Shown in pieces: positions 14,480 to 23,408 of a stretch of DNA of 64,000 bases. The DNA comes from Acidobacteriota bacterium. Its GTDB lineage: Bacteria; Acidobacteriota; Terriglobia; Terriglobales; SCQP01. A model generated the notes under the pieces. It made no database searches. It was not told the DNA's origin and saw nothing but the letters and a program-made list of their open reading frames with translations. The translations under genes and the position numbers were made by a program. Where the stretch lies: assembly GCA_027314025.1 (NCBI GenBank), contig DAHVCP010000025.1, positions 1-64,000 on the forward strand. The letters are read 5' to 3'. Numbering within the stretch: the stretch's first letter is position 1; each line of letters begins with the position of its first letter.

Positions 14480-16425
14480 GCGCCGGGCGCCCAAGGCCTG
14501 ACAGTCGCCCGGTCCGGCGCCGGCGGGGCGCTACGCGCTGGATCGTCCTGGCCCTGGCGCTCTCGGCGGCGGGGCTCAGCCTGGCGAATCGGCCTGCGCC
14601 GCGCGGTAGCGCCTACTGGCGGCGTTTTTATTCCAGCCGGCGCTATTTCGATCCGGTCGCCTTGCAGCTTTCGCCGCATGGCCGGTGGCTGTACGTGGCC
14701 GGCGAAGGCCGCAATGAAGTCCTGCAAATCGATACGCGTACCCGCCGCGTCACGGGCGCGCTTGCAGTCGGCCGTCGGCCCAAAGGGTTGGCGCTTTCCC
14801 CCGGCGGTCGTTGGCTCTATGTGGCCAATACCTGGAGCAATTCAGTCAGCGTGATTGATACGCGAACCTGGCGCGTAGCCCGCACGTTGCACGTCGGCTG
14901 GGGGCCCGAGGGCCTAGCTACGGACCGAACCGGCCGCTACCTCTATACGGCCAATACCCTGGGCAACGACATTTCCGTGGTCCGGTTAGCGACGGGCCGT
15001 GAAGTCAGCCGTTTGCCCGCCGGGCATTTTCCCGCTTTCACCGCACGGCTGCGCGGCGGGTGGATTGCGGTCACGGATTTGCTGGCGCAGTTGGGCGCCC
15101 CCGAGCAGCCGCCCGTGGACCAGCTATCGCTCGTGGACACCGCTACGCGGCAGGTGGCGCGGCGGATCATGGTTCCCGGCGCGATTCAGATGCGGCAAAT
15201 CGCGCAAGTCTCGCTGCCGCACGCCGATTGCTTGCTCATTCCCTTCCTGCAGCCCCACAACCTGGTTCCGTTGCTCGTGCTGCGCCGGGACTGGTACGCG
15301 GCCAACGGATTGGCGGTCGTCGAACTCCATCGCCATGCCCCTCCGCGCGTGCGCGAGGTGATGCTCGACGGCGTGAACCGTGCCTACGCCAACGGCTACG
15401 GGGCGGTAGTGGCGCCGCATACTCCCTGGGCGCTGGTCACCGCCTCCGGCGTGGATCGTGTCTCGATCCTGAACATCCGCCGGCTCCTGCGCCTGTTGCG
15501 CTCTCCGGCCCAGGCGGACCTTGCACGGAATCTGGCCGATGCCTCCCACTTCATCGTGCGCCGCCTGCCGACCGGACGTGATCCCACCGGGGTTGTCGCC
15601 TCTCCCGACGGCCACTACGCCTACATCGCCAACCGCGCCGATGACACCATCAGCGTGATCGACCTGCACGGATTGCGCAGTGACGGGCTGATTCGCCTCG
15701 GCCGTATGCGCGCCCCGACCGAGGTGCGGCGCGGCCAGCAGTTGTTTTTTGACGCCGATTACGCCCAGGGCCGGGAGCTGGCCTGCGCTACGTGTCATCC
15801 CGATGAAGGCTTCGAGGATGGCCTGCTGTGGAGCTTCGAGGTCCCGCATCTCGGCCAGGACATCGTAATCAACAAAACGCTACGGGCCATACGCGGCACG
15901 GGGCCGTTCAAATGGAACGGGTTGAACCCCAATCTCGCGACCCAGGACGGCCCCCGCACGGCGACGTACATTTTCCGTTCGCAGGGGTTCAGCCCGCGGC
16001 AGGTCAGAGATTTGGTCGCCTTCGTTAGGTCCCTACGCCTGCCGCCCAACCCCTATCGCGCTCCCGACGGGCGGTTGACGCCGGCGCAAGCGCGGGGTCG
16101 GGCAATTTTCTTTCGTTCCCGCACCAATACCGGCGCGATCATCCCTGAGGATGACCGCTGCTATCGCTGTCATGCCCCCCTCACCCATTACACTTCGCGG
16201 GTGCTGATGAACGTCGGCACCGCCACTCGATTTGACAATACCCGGGCTTTCAAAGTGCCCTCGCTGGAAGGGATCTATATGCGGCCGCCGTATCTGCACA
16301 ATGGCGAGGCGCGAACCCTGGAAGAGATCTGGACCAAGTTCAACCCGCACAACCGTCATGGATTCACCTCGGATATGAACAAACAACAACTCAACGACCT
16401 GGTCCAATTTTTGAAAACCCTATGA
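14476..16425 (+). CDS. YVTN beta-propeller fused to a two-haem cytochrome c domain
   Basis: A 649-residue protein whose ATG overlaps the preceding stop (ATGA). A basic N-terminus and a hydrophobic segment (~residues 21-38) form a signal or anchor. Residues ~60-190 and ~360-410 carry YVTN-type repeats (GRWLYVAGEGRNEVLQIDTRT, GRWLYVANTWSNSVSVIDTRT, GHYAYIANRADDTISVIDLHG). The C-terminal ~230 residues form a MauG/cytochrome-c-peroxidase-like part with two haem motifs, CATCH (~437) and CYRCH (~562). It also has FKVPSLEGIYMRPPYLHNGEARTLEEI, typical of that family. It is a periplasmic electron carrier or oxidase, and could accept electrons from the GMC dehydrogenase encoded downstream. Confidence 0.85.
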   Translation: MSAGRPRPDSRPVRRRRGATRWIVLALALSAAGLSLANRPAPRGSAYWRRFYSSRRYFDPVALQLSPHGRWLYVAGEGRNEVLQIDTRTRRVTGALAVGRRPKGLALSPGGRWLYVANTWSNSVSVIDTRTWRVARTLHVGWGPEGLATDRTGRYLYTANTLGNDISVVRLATGREVSRLPAGHFPAFTARLRGGWIAVTDLLAQLGAPEQPPVDQLSLVDTATRQVARRIMVPGAIQMRQIAQVSLPHADCLLIPFLQPHNLVPLLVLRRDWYAANGLAVVELHRHAPPRVREVMLDGVNRAYANGYGAVVAPHTPWALVTASGVDRVSILNIRRLLRLLRSPAQADLARNLADASHFIVRRLPTGRDPTGVVASPDGHYAYIANRADDTISVIDLHGLRSDGLIRLGRMRAPTEVRRGQQLFFDADYAQGRELACATCHPDEGFEDGLLWSFEVPHLGQDIVINKTLRAIRGTGPFKWNGLNPNLATQDGPRTATYIFRSQGFSPRQVRDLVAFVRSLRLPPNPYRAPDGRLTPAQARGRAIFFRSRTNTGAIIPEDDRCYRCHAPLTHYTSRVLMNVGTATRFDNTRAFKVPSLEGIYMRPPYLHNGEARTLEEIWTKFNPHNRHGFTSDMNKQQLNDLVQFLKTL

Positions 16426-17588
16426 ACCGCAAGACGCGCTTCCGGCTCATCAGCGCCCTCGTCTGCTGGGGATTCGTCTCTAGCCTTGCGTGGGCGGCCC
16501 GCGCCGCCTCGCCTTTGCCGCCGTTCTACACGCACTGGGTCAACTACACCGCCGCCAACGGCTTTCCCGCCGGGGAGGTGTACTGCGTCGCCGTCGACGG
16601 GCAACGCATCTGGGCCGGCACCGAACACGGGCTGGTCTTGATCGAACACGGACGGGTGAAACAAATCTTTACGCGTGCCGATGGCCTGGCCGGCTATGCC
16701 GTCATGTCCATCGCGATCGATCGGCAAACCGGCAGTGTCTGGGTGGCGGCGCTGGGAGGCTTAAGCCGCTATTCGGCGGGCAAATTCACGCGCTATACGG
16801 TATTCTCCAGCGGCTTGGCCAACGACTTGGTCTACAGCGTTGCGGTGCAGGGCAAATACGTTTGGGCCGCGACCGCGGGCGGCGTCAGCCGGCTCAACAC
16901 ATGGACGCACGCCTGGCGCATTTTCAGTGTGATGAGCCAGCCCAGCGCTCCGTTCAAGGAGCCGTGGGCCTATGCCCTGGCCCTCGGCGCCCGCAAGATC
17001 TACATGGGGCTGTGGGGGGGCGGGGTGGTGGTTTACAACCAGCGCCGCCAGACCTGGCGCCCTTATCTCAGCCCATCCAATTCCGCGGAGATCCTGCTGT
17101 ATCGCAATCAGGGCTTGATCAGCAACATTGTCAGCAGCATTGTCCACCGCCCGCGCAGCAAGTCCTTCTGGGTGGGAACCTATTTTGGCCTGAGCGGCTA
17201 TGATGGCCGCCTTTGGCATAACTATCTGCGGCAGGACAGCGGCTTGGCGTCCAATTTTGTCAACAGCGTCGCCCTGCAAGGCCGGCGGGTATGGGCCGCG
17301 ACCCAGCGCGGCCTCACTGAGTTTGATCCGGCCACTCATGTCTGGATCACCTACCGTCCCGCGAACTGGCGAGCCCTCGACACCGCAACTCCCCCTCCCT
17401 TGGGGCGCGGGGAAATTCTCATCACCGCTCCCCACCGTCCACCGCGCCGCATCGCGACGGCGACGTCTTTGGCGCACAACTATGTTTTAGGCCTGGCCTT
17501 TCAGGGCCGGGACATCTGGGTGGCCACCGCGGCCGGCTTAAGCCACGGTTTCGCCAGCCCAACAGGAGACCAACATGCCCTTCGGTGA
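16422..17588 (+). CDS. Periplasmic two-component-regulator-propeller-like protein
   Basis: A 388-residue secreted protein (signal peptide about residues 1-28, ending AWAARAA) starting four bases inside the previous stop. It consists of Reg_prop-like blades with the repeated pattern VYSVAVQGKYVWAATAGGVSRLN, RIWAGTEHGLVLIE and VWVAALGGLSRYS, giving about seven blades in total. In hybrid two-component sensors these blades form the ligand-sensing domain. Here there is no transmembrane helix after them and no kinase or HTH part, so it stands alone. A structural or ligand-binding role in the periplasm is the most that can be said. Its 3' end overlaps the RidA-like gene by 14 bases. Confidence 0.75.
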   Translation: MNRKTRFRLISALVCWGFVSSLAWAARAASPLPPFYTHWVNYTAANGFPAGEVYCVAVDGQRIWAGTEHGLVLIEHGRVKQIFTRADGLAGYAVMSIAIDRQTGSVWVAALGGLSRYSAGKFTRYTVFSSGLANDLVYSVAVQGKYVWAATAGGVSRLNTWTHAWRIFSVMSQPSAPFKEPWAYALALGARKIYMGLWGGGVVVYNQRRQTWRPYLSPSNSAEILLYRNQGLISNIVSSIVHRPRSKSFWVGTYFGLSGYDGRLWHNYLRQDSGLASNFVNSVALQGRRVWAATQRGLTEFDPATHVWITYRPANWRALDTATPPPLGRGEILITAPHRPPRRIATATSLAHNYVLGLAFQGRDIWVATAAGLSHGFASPTGDQHALR

Positions 17589-18060
17589 CATCGCTACGCT
17601 GTCCCATGTTCACACCCCCATTTCCAAATGCGCCGTGAGCGCTCCCGAGGTGTTGAATGAAGCCTACAGCTACGCCAAACCTTCATCCTTTTCACGCGGG
17701 ATGCGGATCAATCTGAAGGGGACGGTCTTCCTCTTTATTTCCGGCACGGCGAGCATCGATGAGCTCGGGCGCAGCGTGCACGAAGGCGATTTTTCCGCCC
17801 AAACATGGCGCACATACCAGAACATCACGGCGCTGCTGACCGCTGAGGGGGCGGATTGGAAAGACGTGGTGCGCACCACGTGTTATTTACGTGACATCGA
17901 GCGCGATTACGCCGTGTTCAACGAAATCCGCTCGGAGTTTTTCCGCCGCCAAGGGTTGGACCTGCTACCCGCCTCAACCGGCATTCAGGCGATTTTATGC
18001 CGCCCGGAACTGCTAATTGAAATGGAAGCCATCGCCGTCTTCGAATCGAACGCCGCCTAG
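17575..18060 (+). CDS. RidA/chorismatase-like protein
   Basis: A 161-residue member of the YjgF/RidA/chorismatase fold. Recognisable blocks are FLFISGTASIDELGRSVHEGDF, TYQNITALLTAEGADWKDVVRTTCYLRD and the C-terminal TGIQAILCRPELLIEMEAIA. The SGTASI...G.SVH...D block is closer to the C-terminal half of chorismatases, which convert chorismate to hydroxybenzoate or dihydrobenzoate plus pyruvate, than to housekeeping RidA (usual SGQIP). However, chorismatases are about twice this length. The RidA deaminase arginine before the last strand is not in its usual place. No signal peptide is seen, so it is cytoplasmic. It overlaps the upstream gene and is six bases from the DAHP synthase gene, which supports a role in aromatic metabolism. 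The reaction is unknown. Confidence 0.75.
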   Translation: MPFGDIATLSHVHTPISKCAVSAPEVLNEAYSYAKPSSFSRGMRINLKGTVFLFISGTASIDELGRSVHEGDFSAQTWRTYQNITALLTAEGADWKDVVRTTCYLRDIERDYAVFNEIRSEFFRRQGLDLLPASTGIQAILCRPELLIEMEAIAVFESNAA

Positions 18061-18065
18061 GTCCG

Positions 18066-19016
18066 ATGAAGCCAGCCGGCCAAATCGATACCGAGAGCTT
18101 GCTCCGCGTCTGCCCTGCGGTCAGCCGGCCCGCCAACCCCGGCTACGGCGCGGCTGGCCGCCTGACGGTCACCGCCGGCAGCGTCAGCTTCGGCGCCGGC
18201 CAGCCAGCGGTGATCGCCGGACCCTGCGCCGTCGAAAGCTGGGAGCAAACTTTGTCGCTGGCTCAGGCGGCGCGCGCGGCGGGGGCTCGGATGCTGCGCG
18301 GCGGAGCCTACAAACCGCGCACATCACCCCACGATTTCCAGGGTCTGGGAGAAGAGGGCCTGCGAATTCTGCACGCCGCCGGCCAAGCGGTTGGCCTGCC
18401 GGTGGTGACGGAAGTAATGGACGTGCGGCTGGTGGAAACGGTGGCGCAATACGCCGATATGCTGCAAATCGGCTCCCGTAGCATGCAGAATTTCCCACTC
18501 CTGGTGGAAGCCGGACGTTCGGGAAAGCCGGTGCTCCTGAAGCGGGGCATGGCGGCCACGCTCTGTGAATGGCTAGGGGCGGCGGAATATATAGCCCTCC
18601 AGGGCAACTTGCAGATCGTTCTCTGCGAGCGTGGGATCCGCTCGTTCGCGGCGGGGGAATATTCGCGCTTCACGCTGGATCTCAACGCAGTCCCCGCCCT
18701 GCGCGAGGCGACCTTCCTGCCCGTCATTGCCGACCCCAGCCACGCCACCGGCCTGGCCGCCCGGGTCGAGTCGGCCAGCCGCGCCGCCCTTGCATCCGGC
18801 TGTGATGGCTTGCTCATCGAAATTGCCCTTCAGCCGGAGACCTGCCCTCCCCGTTGCGATGCCCTCCAGGCAATCACGCCCGAAACTTTGCGGCGCATTG
18901 TCCGTTTCATCGAAACCCGGCGGGAATCCATGGATTGGCTGGCTGGGTCTGCATGCCCATCAGCGCCGGACGCGGAGAGGAGCCCTCGCCCCCGCAGCCT
19001 GGAGAGTTCTTCATGA
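18066..19016 (+). CDS. DAHP synthase (type I-beta, KDO8P-synthase-like)
   Basis: A 316-residue enzyme condensing phosphoenolpyruvate and erythrose 4-phosphate, the first step of the shikimate pathway. The barrel motifs are clear: VIAGPCAVES with the metal-binding Cys, RGGAYKPRTSPHDFQG, VTEVMDV, IGSRSMQNFPLL, PVLLKRGMAAT, LCERGIRSF, DLNAVP and IADPSHATG. Only ~50 residues precede the barrel, and no chorismate-mutase or ferredoxin-like/ACT regulatory domain is recognisable, so it may escape feedback inhibition. The tail after FIETR is Ser/Pro-rich and probably disordered. It lies inside an operon of periplasmic redox genes, not with other shikimate genes, which suggests a specialised role. Confidence 0.9.
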   Translation: MKPAGQIDTESLLRVCPAVSRPANPGYGAAGRLTVTAGSVSFGAGQPAVIAGPCAVESWEQTLSLAQAARAAGARMLRGGAYKPRTSPHDFQGLGEEGLRILHAAGQAVGLPVVTEVMDVRLVETVAQYADMLQIGSRSMQNFPLLVEAGRSGKPVLLKRGMAATLCEWLGAAEYIALQGNLQIVLCERGIRSFAAGEYSRFTLDLNAVPALREATFLPVIADPSHATGLAARVESASRAALASGCDGLLIEIALQPETCPPRCDALQAITPETLRRIVRFIETRRESMDWLAGSACPSAPDAERSPRPRSLESSS

Positions 19017-20389
19017 AACCATCGGTGCTACCCGCTGCCGCGCAGCCTTGGGTCTGGATCGCCGCAGCCATCCTCGCCGTGCTCCTGCCGGCCAGTCGCG
19101 CCTGGGCGCAAGCCCCGGCTTGCCGCCCCCCCGCCTCCCTGCGTTTTGCCGGCATGCCCGCCGTGGCGTTTCCCTATGGTCGTTTCAAGAAGCCTTACCA
19201 CCTGTATCTCATGTCCCCCCGTGCGGTGGCCTACGATGGCGCTGCCCGGAGCGTGCCCAAGGCCAACTGGCGGCGTTTAGCCGCCGTCAAGCTCGGGTTC
19301 CTGGGACCGCTCCAGCGCCAATACGCCAACTCGGTTTATGGCATCTCCATGTTGCACGGCGCTGAATTAGCCCTGGCCAAGGCGAATCGGCAGGGCGGTT
19401 ACCACGGCAAGCCTTTCGTGCTGGACATTCACAACGATAAGCCGCTGTGGGGGGCTTCCGCCATCGCCATCGTGCACATGCGTTTCCGTCAGCATGTCTG
19501 GGCGATGCTGGGTTCGGTGGATGGGGCTTCGACGCATATTGAGTTGCGCGCCGCCCTGAAACTCCAGCTGCCCATCGTCGACACCGCCACCACCGATCCC
19601 ACCGTCACGGAAACCCGCATTCCCTGGCTCCTGCACAATTTTCCCGATGACCGGCAACAAGGCTACGCGCTGGCCGACTACATATTCAACCAACTCCATC
19701 TCAAAAACGTCGCCATCATGCGCGCCACCAACCGGTACGGGCGTTTGGGATTTTCGGTGTTTTTCGACACCGCGCGCCGCATGGGCCATCCACCGGCCGT
19801 CGTTCTGACGTTTGCCCCGTATCAAACGCATTTCGGGTTTTTGCTGCGCGAACTCCAGCAGATGCGGGTTCAAGGCGTCGTTCTTTGGTGCGGTGCGCGG
19901 CAGGCGGGCTTGATCGTGCGGCAGATGCGCACGCTCGGCATGCGCCAACCCGTATTTGGCAGCAGCCGCGTGGCTTATCCCGAATTGATCACGGCCGCCG
20001 GCGTAGCCGCCAATGGCGTGGTCGCTGTATCAGCGATCAATCCTGACAGCTCCAATCCTCGCTGGTTGCAATTTCGGCGGCGCTTTGTTCACCGTTTTCA
20101 CTCTCAGCCCGGTGCGTATGCCGCTTACGCCTACGACGGTATGACCATGCTGATCGGGGCCATCCGCAAGGCCGGACTAAATCGCGCCTTGATCATGGAT
20201 GTCTTGCGCGGATATCAGATGAAGGCGTACCACGGGGTGAGCGGCACGGCGTTTTTCGACAACACCTTGAACAACATCGCCCCGGTAACGATGGCCAAAG
20301 TCGTTGCGGGACATTTTGTCTACTGGCCGGAGCAGCGGACCGACTGGCGTGGCCATCGCTGGCCGGCATGCCTCGAAGCGGCGAATTGA
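19013..20389 (+). CDS. Periplasmic substrate-binding protein, LivK-like (first of two)
   Basis: A 458-residue protein with a signal peptide (AAILAVLLPASRAWAQA, about residues 17-33). Its ATG overlaps the upstream stop (ATGA) and is preceded by GGAGAG. The body is a type I periplasmic-binding fold: GFLGPLQRQYANSVYGISMLHGAELALAKANRQGG, then MLGSVDGASTHIELRAALKLQLPIVDTATTDPTVT, then YGRLGFSVFFDTARRMG. This is the pattern of branched-chain amino acid or amide binding proteins and of the sensory proteins related to them. No permease or ATPase gene is adjacent, so it may act as a sensor or scaffold, or work with a distant transporter. Confidence 0.8.
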   Translation: MKPSVLPAAAQPWVWIAAAILAVLLPASRAWAQAPACRPPASLRFAGMPAVAFPYGRFKKPYHLYLMSPRAVAYDGAARSVPKANWRRLAAVKLGFLGPLQRQYANSVYGISMLHGAELALAKANRQGGYHGKPFVLDIHNDKPLWGASAIAIVHMRFRQHVWAMLGSVDGASTHIELRAALKLQLPIVDTATTDPTVTETRIPWLLHNFPDDRQQGYALADYIFNQLHLKNVAIMRATNRYGRLGFSVFFDTARRMGHPPAVVLTFAPYQTHFGFLLRELQQMRVQGVVLWCGARQAGLIVRQMRTLGMRQPVFGSSRVAYPELITAAGVAANGVVAVSAINPDSSNPRWLQFRRRFVHRFHSQPGAYAAYAYDGMTMLIGAIRKAGLNRALIMDVLRGYQMKAYHGVSGTAFFDNTLNNIAPVTMAKVVAGHFVYWPEQRTDWRGHRWPACLEAAN

Positions 20390-20405
20390 CGGGAGCGATC
20401 GCCGG

Positions 20406-21692
20406 ATGCGCTGGAGCTTCGATTGGGTCAAGCGGCTGGGGCTGGGGGCCATGGCGTTCCTGCTTCCGCCGGCGATGCTGGGCCAAACACCCGCGCTCCA
20501 TCGTTATGCCCATGCGGCTCATGCTGGGCAGGCGGGCGTTCATTATGCCGGGCCGGGCCGCGGGCCCAGCTTCACTCTGCCGGGTTCGGTCGTGCGCATT
20601 GGTCTATGGGTGCCGTTGCGCGGGCCGCGGCGGATCGCCGGCGAAGCCATCGTACGGGCAGCCTCCCTGGCTCTGCGCCGAGCCGCCGCTTTTCCGAACG
20701 GGCAACGCATTGCGCTGGCGGTGGCGGACTCCAGCGGACCTCCTTGGGGACGCGCCGACGACCGTCTGTTGCGGCTCATCTTCCAGCAACATGTAGCCGC
20801 GCTCGTCACTTCGGCAAACGGTGCCTTGGCCCATCTGGGTCTCCAGGTGGGCAACAAAATCGGCGTTCCCATCCTTACCCTGTCCGGCGAGAACACGGTC
20901 ACGAGAATGAACATGCCGTGGATCTTTCGCCTCGCCCCCAGCGACGCCATGCAGGCCCGCGCCATGGTCCGCCGCATGGATGACGCTGGCAGCCCTCAGC
21001 GCGTGCTGCTCGTCAGCGAAAGCGACGTGGACGGCCGGGCCGGACTCCGGGCATTCAAGGCCGCCGTTCGCAGAAGCGGCACCCCACTTGCCGCCACCGA
21101 TCTCCGTTTTGAACCCCAGCGGCTGCTACAGACTGCGGCCGCGCTAGGCTCGTTGCTGCAGCGCGGCCGCCCACGGGAGCTGGTTTTATGGGCTCAGCCC
21201 GAAGCGGCGGCCGCGCTGTTGCGCACGTGGCGCCGGGCCCCGGTGCATCCCGTGGTGTACTTGCCGCAATTGGCTGCGCAGCCGGGCGAAGGCTTGAATT
21301 TCGGCCGGGACGCCGCAGGCTTGCCATCCGCACGTATCTATACGCCAGCGGCCCGAGTTGCAAGCGCCGCTTACTCCCGCTTTGTCCACCGCTTCCGTCT
21401 GGCTGCTGGCTTCGCGCCCGGCCCCACGGACGTGGAGGCCTACATTGCCGTCCGGATGGTGGCCCAGGCGATCACCCTCGCAGGAGCGAATCGTGCGCGT
21501 GTGCGGGATCGTCTGGCTCACGGACGACTCGCGCGCCTGCCTGCATGGGGGGTCCACTTTGATGCCCAAGGCAGCAACCGCGCCCCGATCCGCATGCTCC
21601 CCTTGGGCTGCAACCAGCCCCGGCGCGCCCACGGGGCGGCGGCACCCATAACCCTGCACGAAAAAGAGGCTCAACATGCCAAACGTCGCTAG
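20406..21692 (+). CDS. Periplasmic substrate-binding protein, LivK-like (second, divergent)
   Basis: A 428-residue protein. ATG 20406 is the natural start because a signal peptide follows at once (KRLGLGAMAFLLPPAMLGQ, about residues 9-28). A shorter, more diverged type I binding fold follows, with VRIGLWVPLRGPRRIAGEAIVRAASLALRR, then ALVTSANGALAHLGLQVGNKIGVPILTLSGENTVTRMNMPWIFRL. It resembles the gene before it in plan but not closely in sequence, so the two may form a pair rather than a recent duplication. The 3' end overlaps the GMC gene by 17 bases. No transporter components are nearby. Confidence 0.75.
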   Translation: MRWSFDWVKRLGLGAMAFLLPPAMLGQTPALHRYAHAAHAGQAGVHYAGPGRGPSFTLPGSVVRIGLWVPLRGPRRIAGEAIVRAASLALRRAAAFPNGQRIALAVADSSGPPWGRADDRLLRLIFQQHVAALVTSANGALAHLGLQVGNKIGVPILTLSGENTVTRMNMPWIFRLAPSDAMQARAMVRRMDDAGSPQRVLLVSESDVDGRAGLRAFKAAVRRSGTPLAATDLRFEPQRLLQTAAALGSLLQRGRPRELVLWAQPEAAAALLRTWRRAPVHPVVYLPQLAAQPGEGLNFGRDAAGLPSARIYTPAARVASAAYSRFVHRFRLAAGFAPGPTDVEAYIAVRMVAQAITLAGANRARVRDRLAHGRLARLPAWGVHFDAQGSNRAPIRMLPLGCNQPRRAHGAAAPITLHEKEAQHAKRR

Positions 21693-23382
21693 CCGGTCCG
21701 AGCTTTATGATGCCGTGATCGTGGGCTCCGGAGCGGGAGGCGGGATGGCCGCGCATGTTCTCACTCGCGCCGGCGCGCGTTGCCTGATGCTCGAAGCCGG
21801 CGGCTGGTTTGACCCGGCGCGCGATTCCAAATGGCTGGAGTGGGAATACGACGCTCCTGGCCACGGCGGCGGTGACTACGTGAGCCCCATGAACTACTTC
21901 ATGGCCGCGGTCGGCGGCTGGACCGTCCCGGGCGAGCCTTACCTGACCGCTCCCGGAGAGCAATGGATGTGGTTTCGTTCTCGCATGCTCGGGGGCAGAA
22001 CCAACGCCTGGGGCCGCATTTCGCTGCGCAATGGACCCTACGACTTTCAAGCCTTCTCCCGCGATGGTAAAGGGTTCAACTGGCCGATTACCTACGAGGA
22101 ACTGGCGCCCTATTACACTAACGTGGAGGAACTGATCGGCGTCTTCGGCTCGCAAGAGAACATCGAGAATTTGCCCAATGGTCATTACCTGCCTCCGCCC
22201 GCGCCCCGCTGCTATGAATTATTGATCCAGCGCGGAAGCCAGAAGCTCGGGATCCCGTGCATCCCTTCACGCTTGGCCGTCCTGACGCGGCCGCATCGCG
22301 ACCGTCCGGCTTGCCATTATGTTTCGCAATGCGGACGTAGCTGCCGCATGGGTTCGAACTTTTCCTCGCCCGCGGTCTTGCTCACGGCAGCGCGTCAAAC
22401 GGGGAAACTGGAAATCCGGACGAATGCAATGGCGCGGGAAATCCTAGTGGGAGCGGATGGCCGCGCTCGTGGCGTCTCATACATTGATAAGTCTAGCCGC
22501 CGGGAACTCCGCGTGCGCGCCCGTACCGTGGTGCTGGCGGCCAGTTCCTGCGAAACCGCGCGACTCCTGCTCAATTCCAGAAGCCCCCGCTTCCCCAATG
22601 GGTTGGCCAATTCCAGTGGCTTGGTGGGCAAATATGTGATGGATACGGTGATGAGCAATGTCACCGGGTATTTCCCGGCATTGGCCGGGCTGCCGCCGCA
22701 TAACGATGACGGCGTCGGCGGCATGCACCTCTACATTCCCTGGTGGGAGTGCGCCGCCCAGGCCCGCGGAGCCTTGCCATTCACCCGCGGCTACCATGTG
22801 GAAATTTACGGCGGCCACGCCGGCATGCCCATGCCGGGCATCTTCCAAGGCACGGAAAAACTAACCGGCGGCGGTTATGGCGCGGCATTGAAGCAAACGT
22901 GCCGGCATCTTTACGGCGCGTTTGTCAATCTCTCCGGCCGCGGCGAAATGATCGCTAACGAATCCAGCTATTGTGAAATCGACAACCAAACGTTGGACCA
23001 GTGGGGCATTCCCGTCTTGAAATTTCACTTTCAATGGGGGGAAGACGAGTTGCAGATGGCCCGCCACATGCAATCCACGTTCCAGGAAATCGTGAAAGCC
23101 GCCGGCGGCCAGGTGTTGAGCGCGGCCGGCAGGCAGTCACGCTGGGGCATTTCGGTAGGTGGCCAAGGCATCCACGAGGTCGGTGGCGCGCGCATGGGCG
23201 CCAGCCCGAAAAATTCCGTGCTCAACCCACATTGCCAGGCTTGGGACTGCCCGAACCTGTTCATCGCCGACGGCGCTCCCTTCGTGGGTCTAGCGGACAA
23301 AAATCCAACGTTGACCATTCTCGCCCTGGCTTGGCGGACCGCCGAAAATATGACCCGCCTGGCGCGGCTGGGCACTGTTTAG
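21676..23382 (+). CDS. GMC-family FAD-dependent dehydrogenase (large subunit)
   Basis: A 568-residue GMC oxidoreductase. The N-terminal FAD motif is VIVGSGAGGGMAAHVL with the partner LMLEAGGWFD. RSRMLGGRTNAWGRISLRNGP is the GMC substrate/FAD loop, CHYVSQCGRSCRMGSNFSS has clustered Cys, and the C-terminal active site is IHEVGGARMG (His) and DKNPTLTILALAW (Asn). The cluster of Cys around residues 212-223 recalls the [3Fe-4S] cluster of FAD-GDH/fructose dehydrogenase-type enzymes. These are exported as a complex with a Tat-signal small subunit, encoded by the next gene. It probably oxidises a sugar, glycoside or alcohol and passes electrons to cytochrome c; the substrate is unknown. Confidence 0.88.
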   Translation: MPNVASRSELYDAVIVGSGAGGGMAAHVLTRAGARCLMLEAGGWFDPARDSKWLEWEYDAPGHGGGDYVSPMNYFMAAVGGWTVPGEPYLTAPGEQWMWFRSRMLGGRTNAWGRISLRNGPYDFQAFSRDGKGFNWPITYEELAPYYTNVEELIGVFGSQENIENLPNGHYLPPPAPRCYELLIQRGSQKLGIPCIPSRLAVLTRPHRDRPACHYVSQCGRSCRMGSNFSSPAVLLTAARQTGKLEIRTNAMAREILVGADGRARGVSYIDKSSRRELRVRARTVVLAASSCETARLLLNSRSPRFPNGLANSSGLVGKYVMDTVMSNVTGYFPALAGLPPHNDDGVGGMHLYIPWWECAAQARGALPFTRGYHVEIYGGHAGMPMPGIFQGTEKLTGGGYGAALKQTCRHLYGAFVNLSGRGEMIANESSYCEIDNQTLDQWGIPVLKFHFQWGEDELQMARHMQSTFQEIVKAAGGQVLSAAGRQSRWGISVGGQGIHEVGGARMGASPKNSVLNPHCQAWDCPNLFIADGAPFVGLADKNPTLTILALAWRTAENMTRLARLGTV

Positions 23383-23408
23383 AAGCGCTTGGATTCAGGA
23401 GGGTATGG

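Noticed and set aside
23001-23408. N-terminal extension of the gluconate 2-dehydrogenase subunit 3 frame
   Set aside because: It overlaps the GMC gene in another frame; the Tat signal and ribosome site fix the start at 23409.
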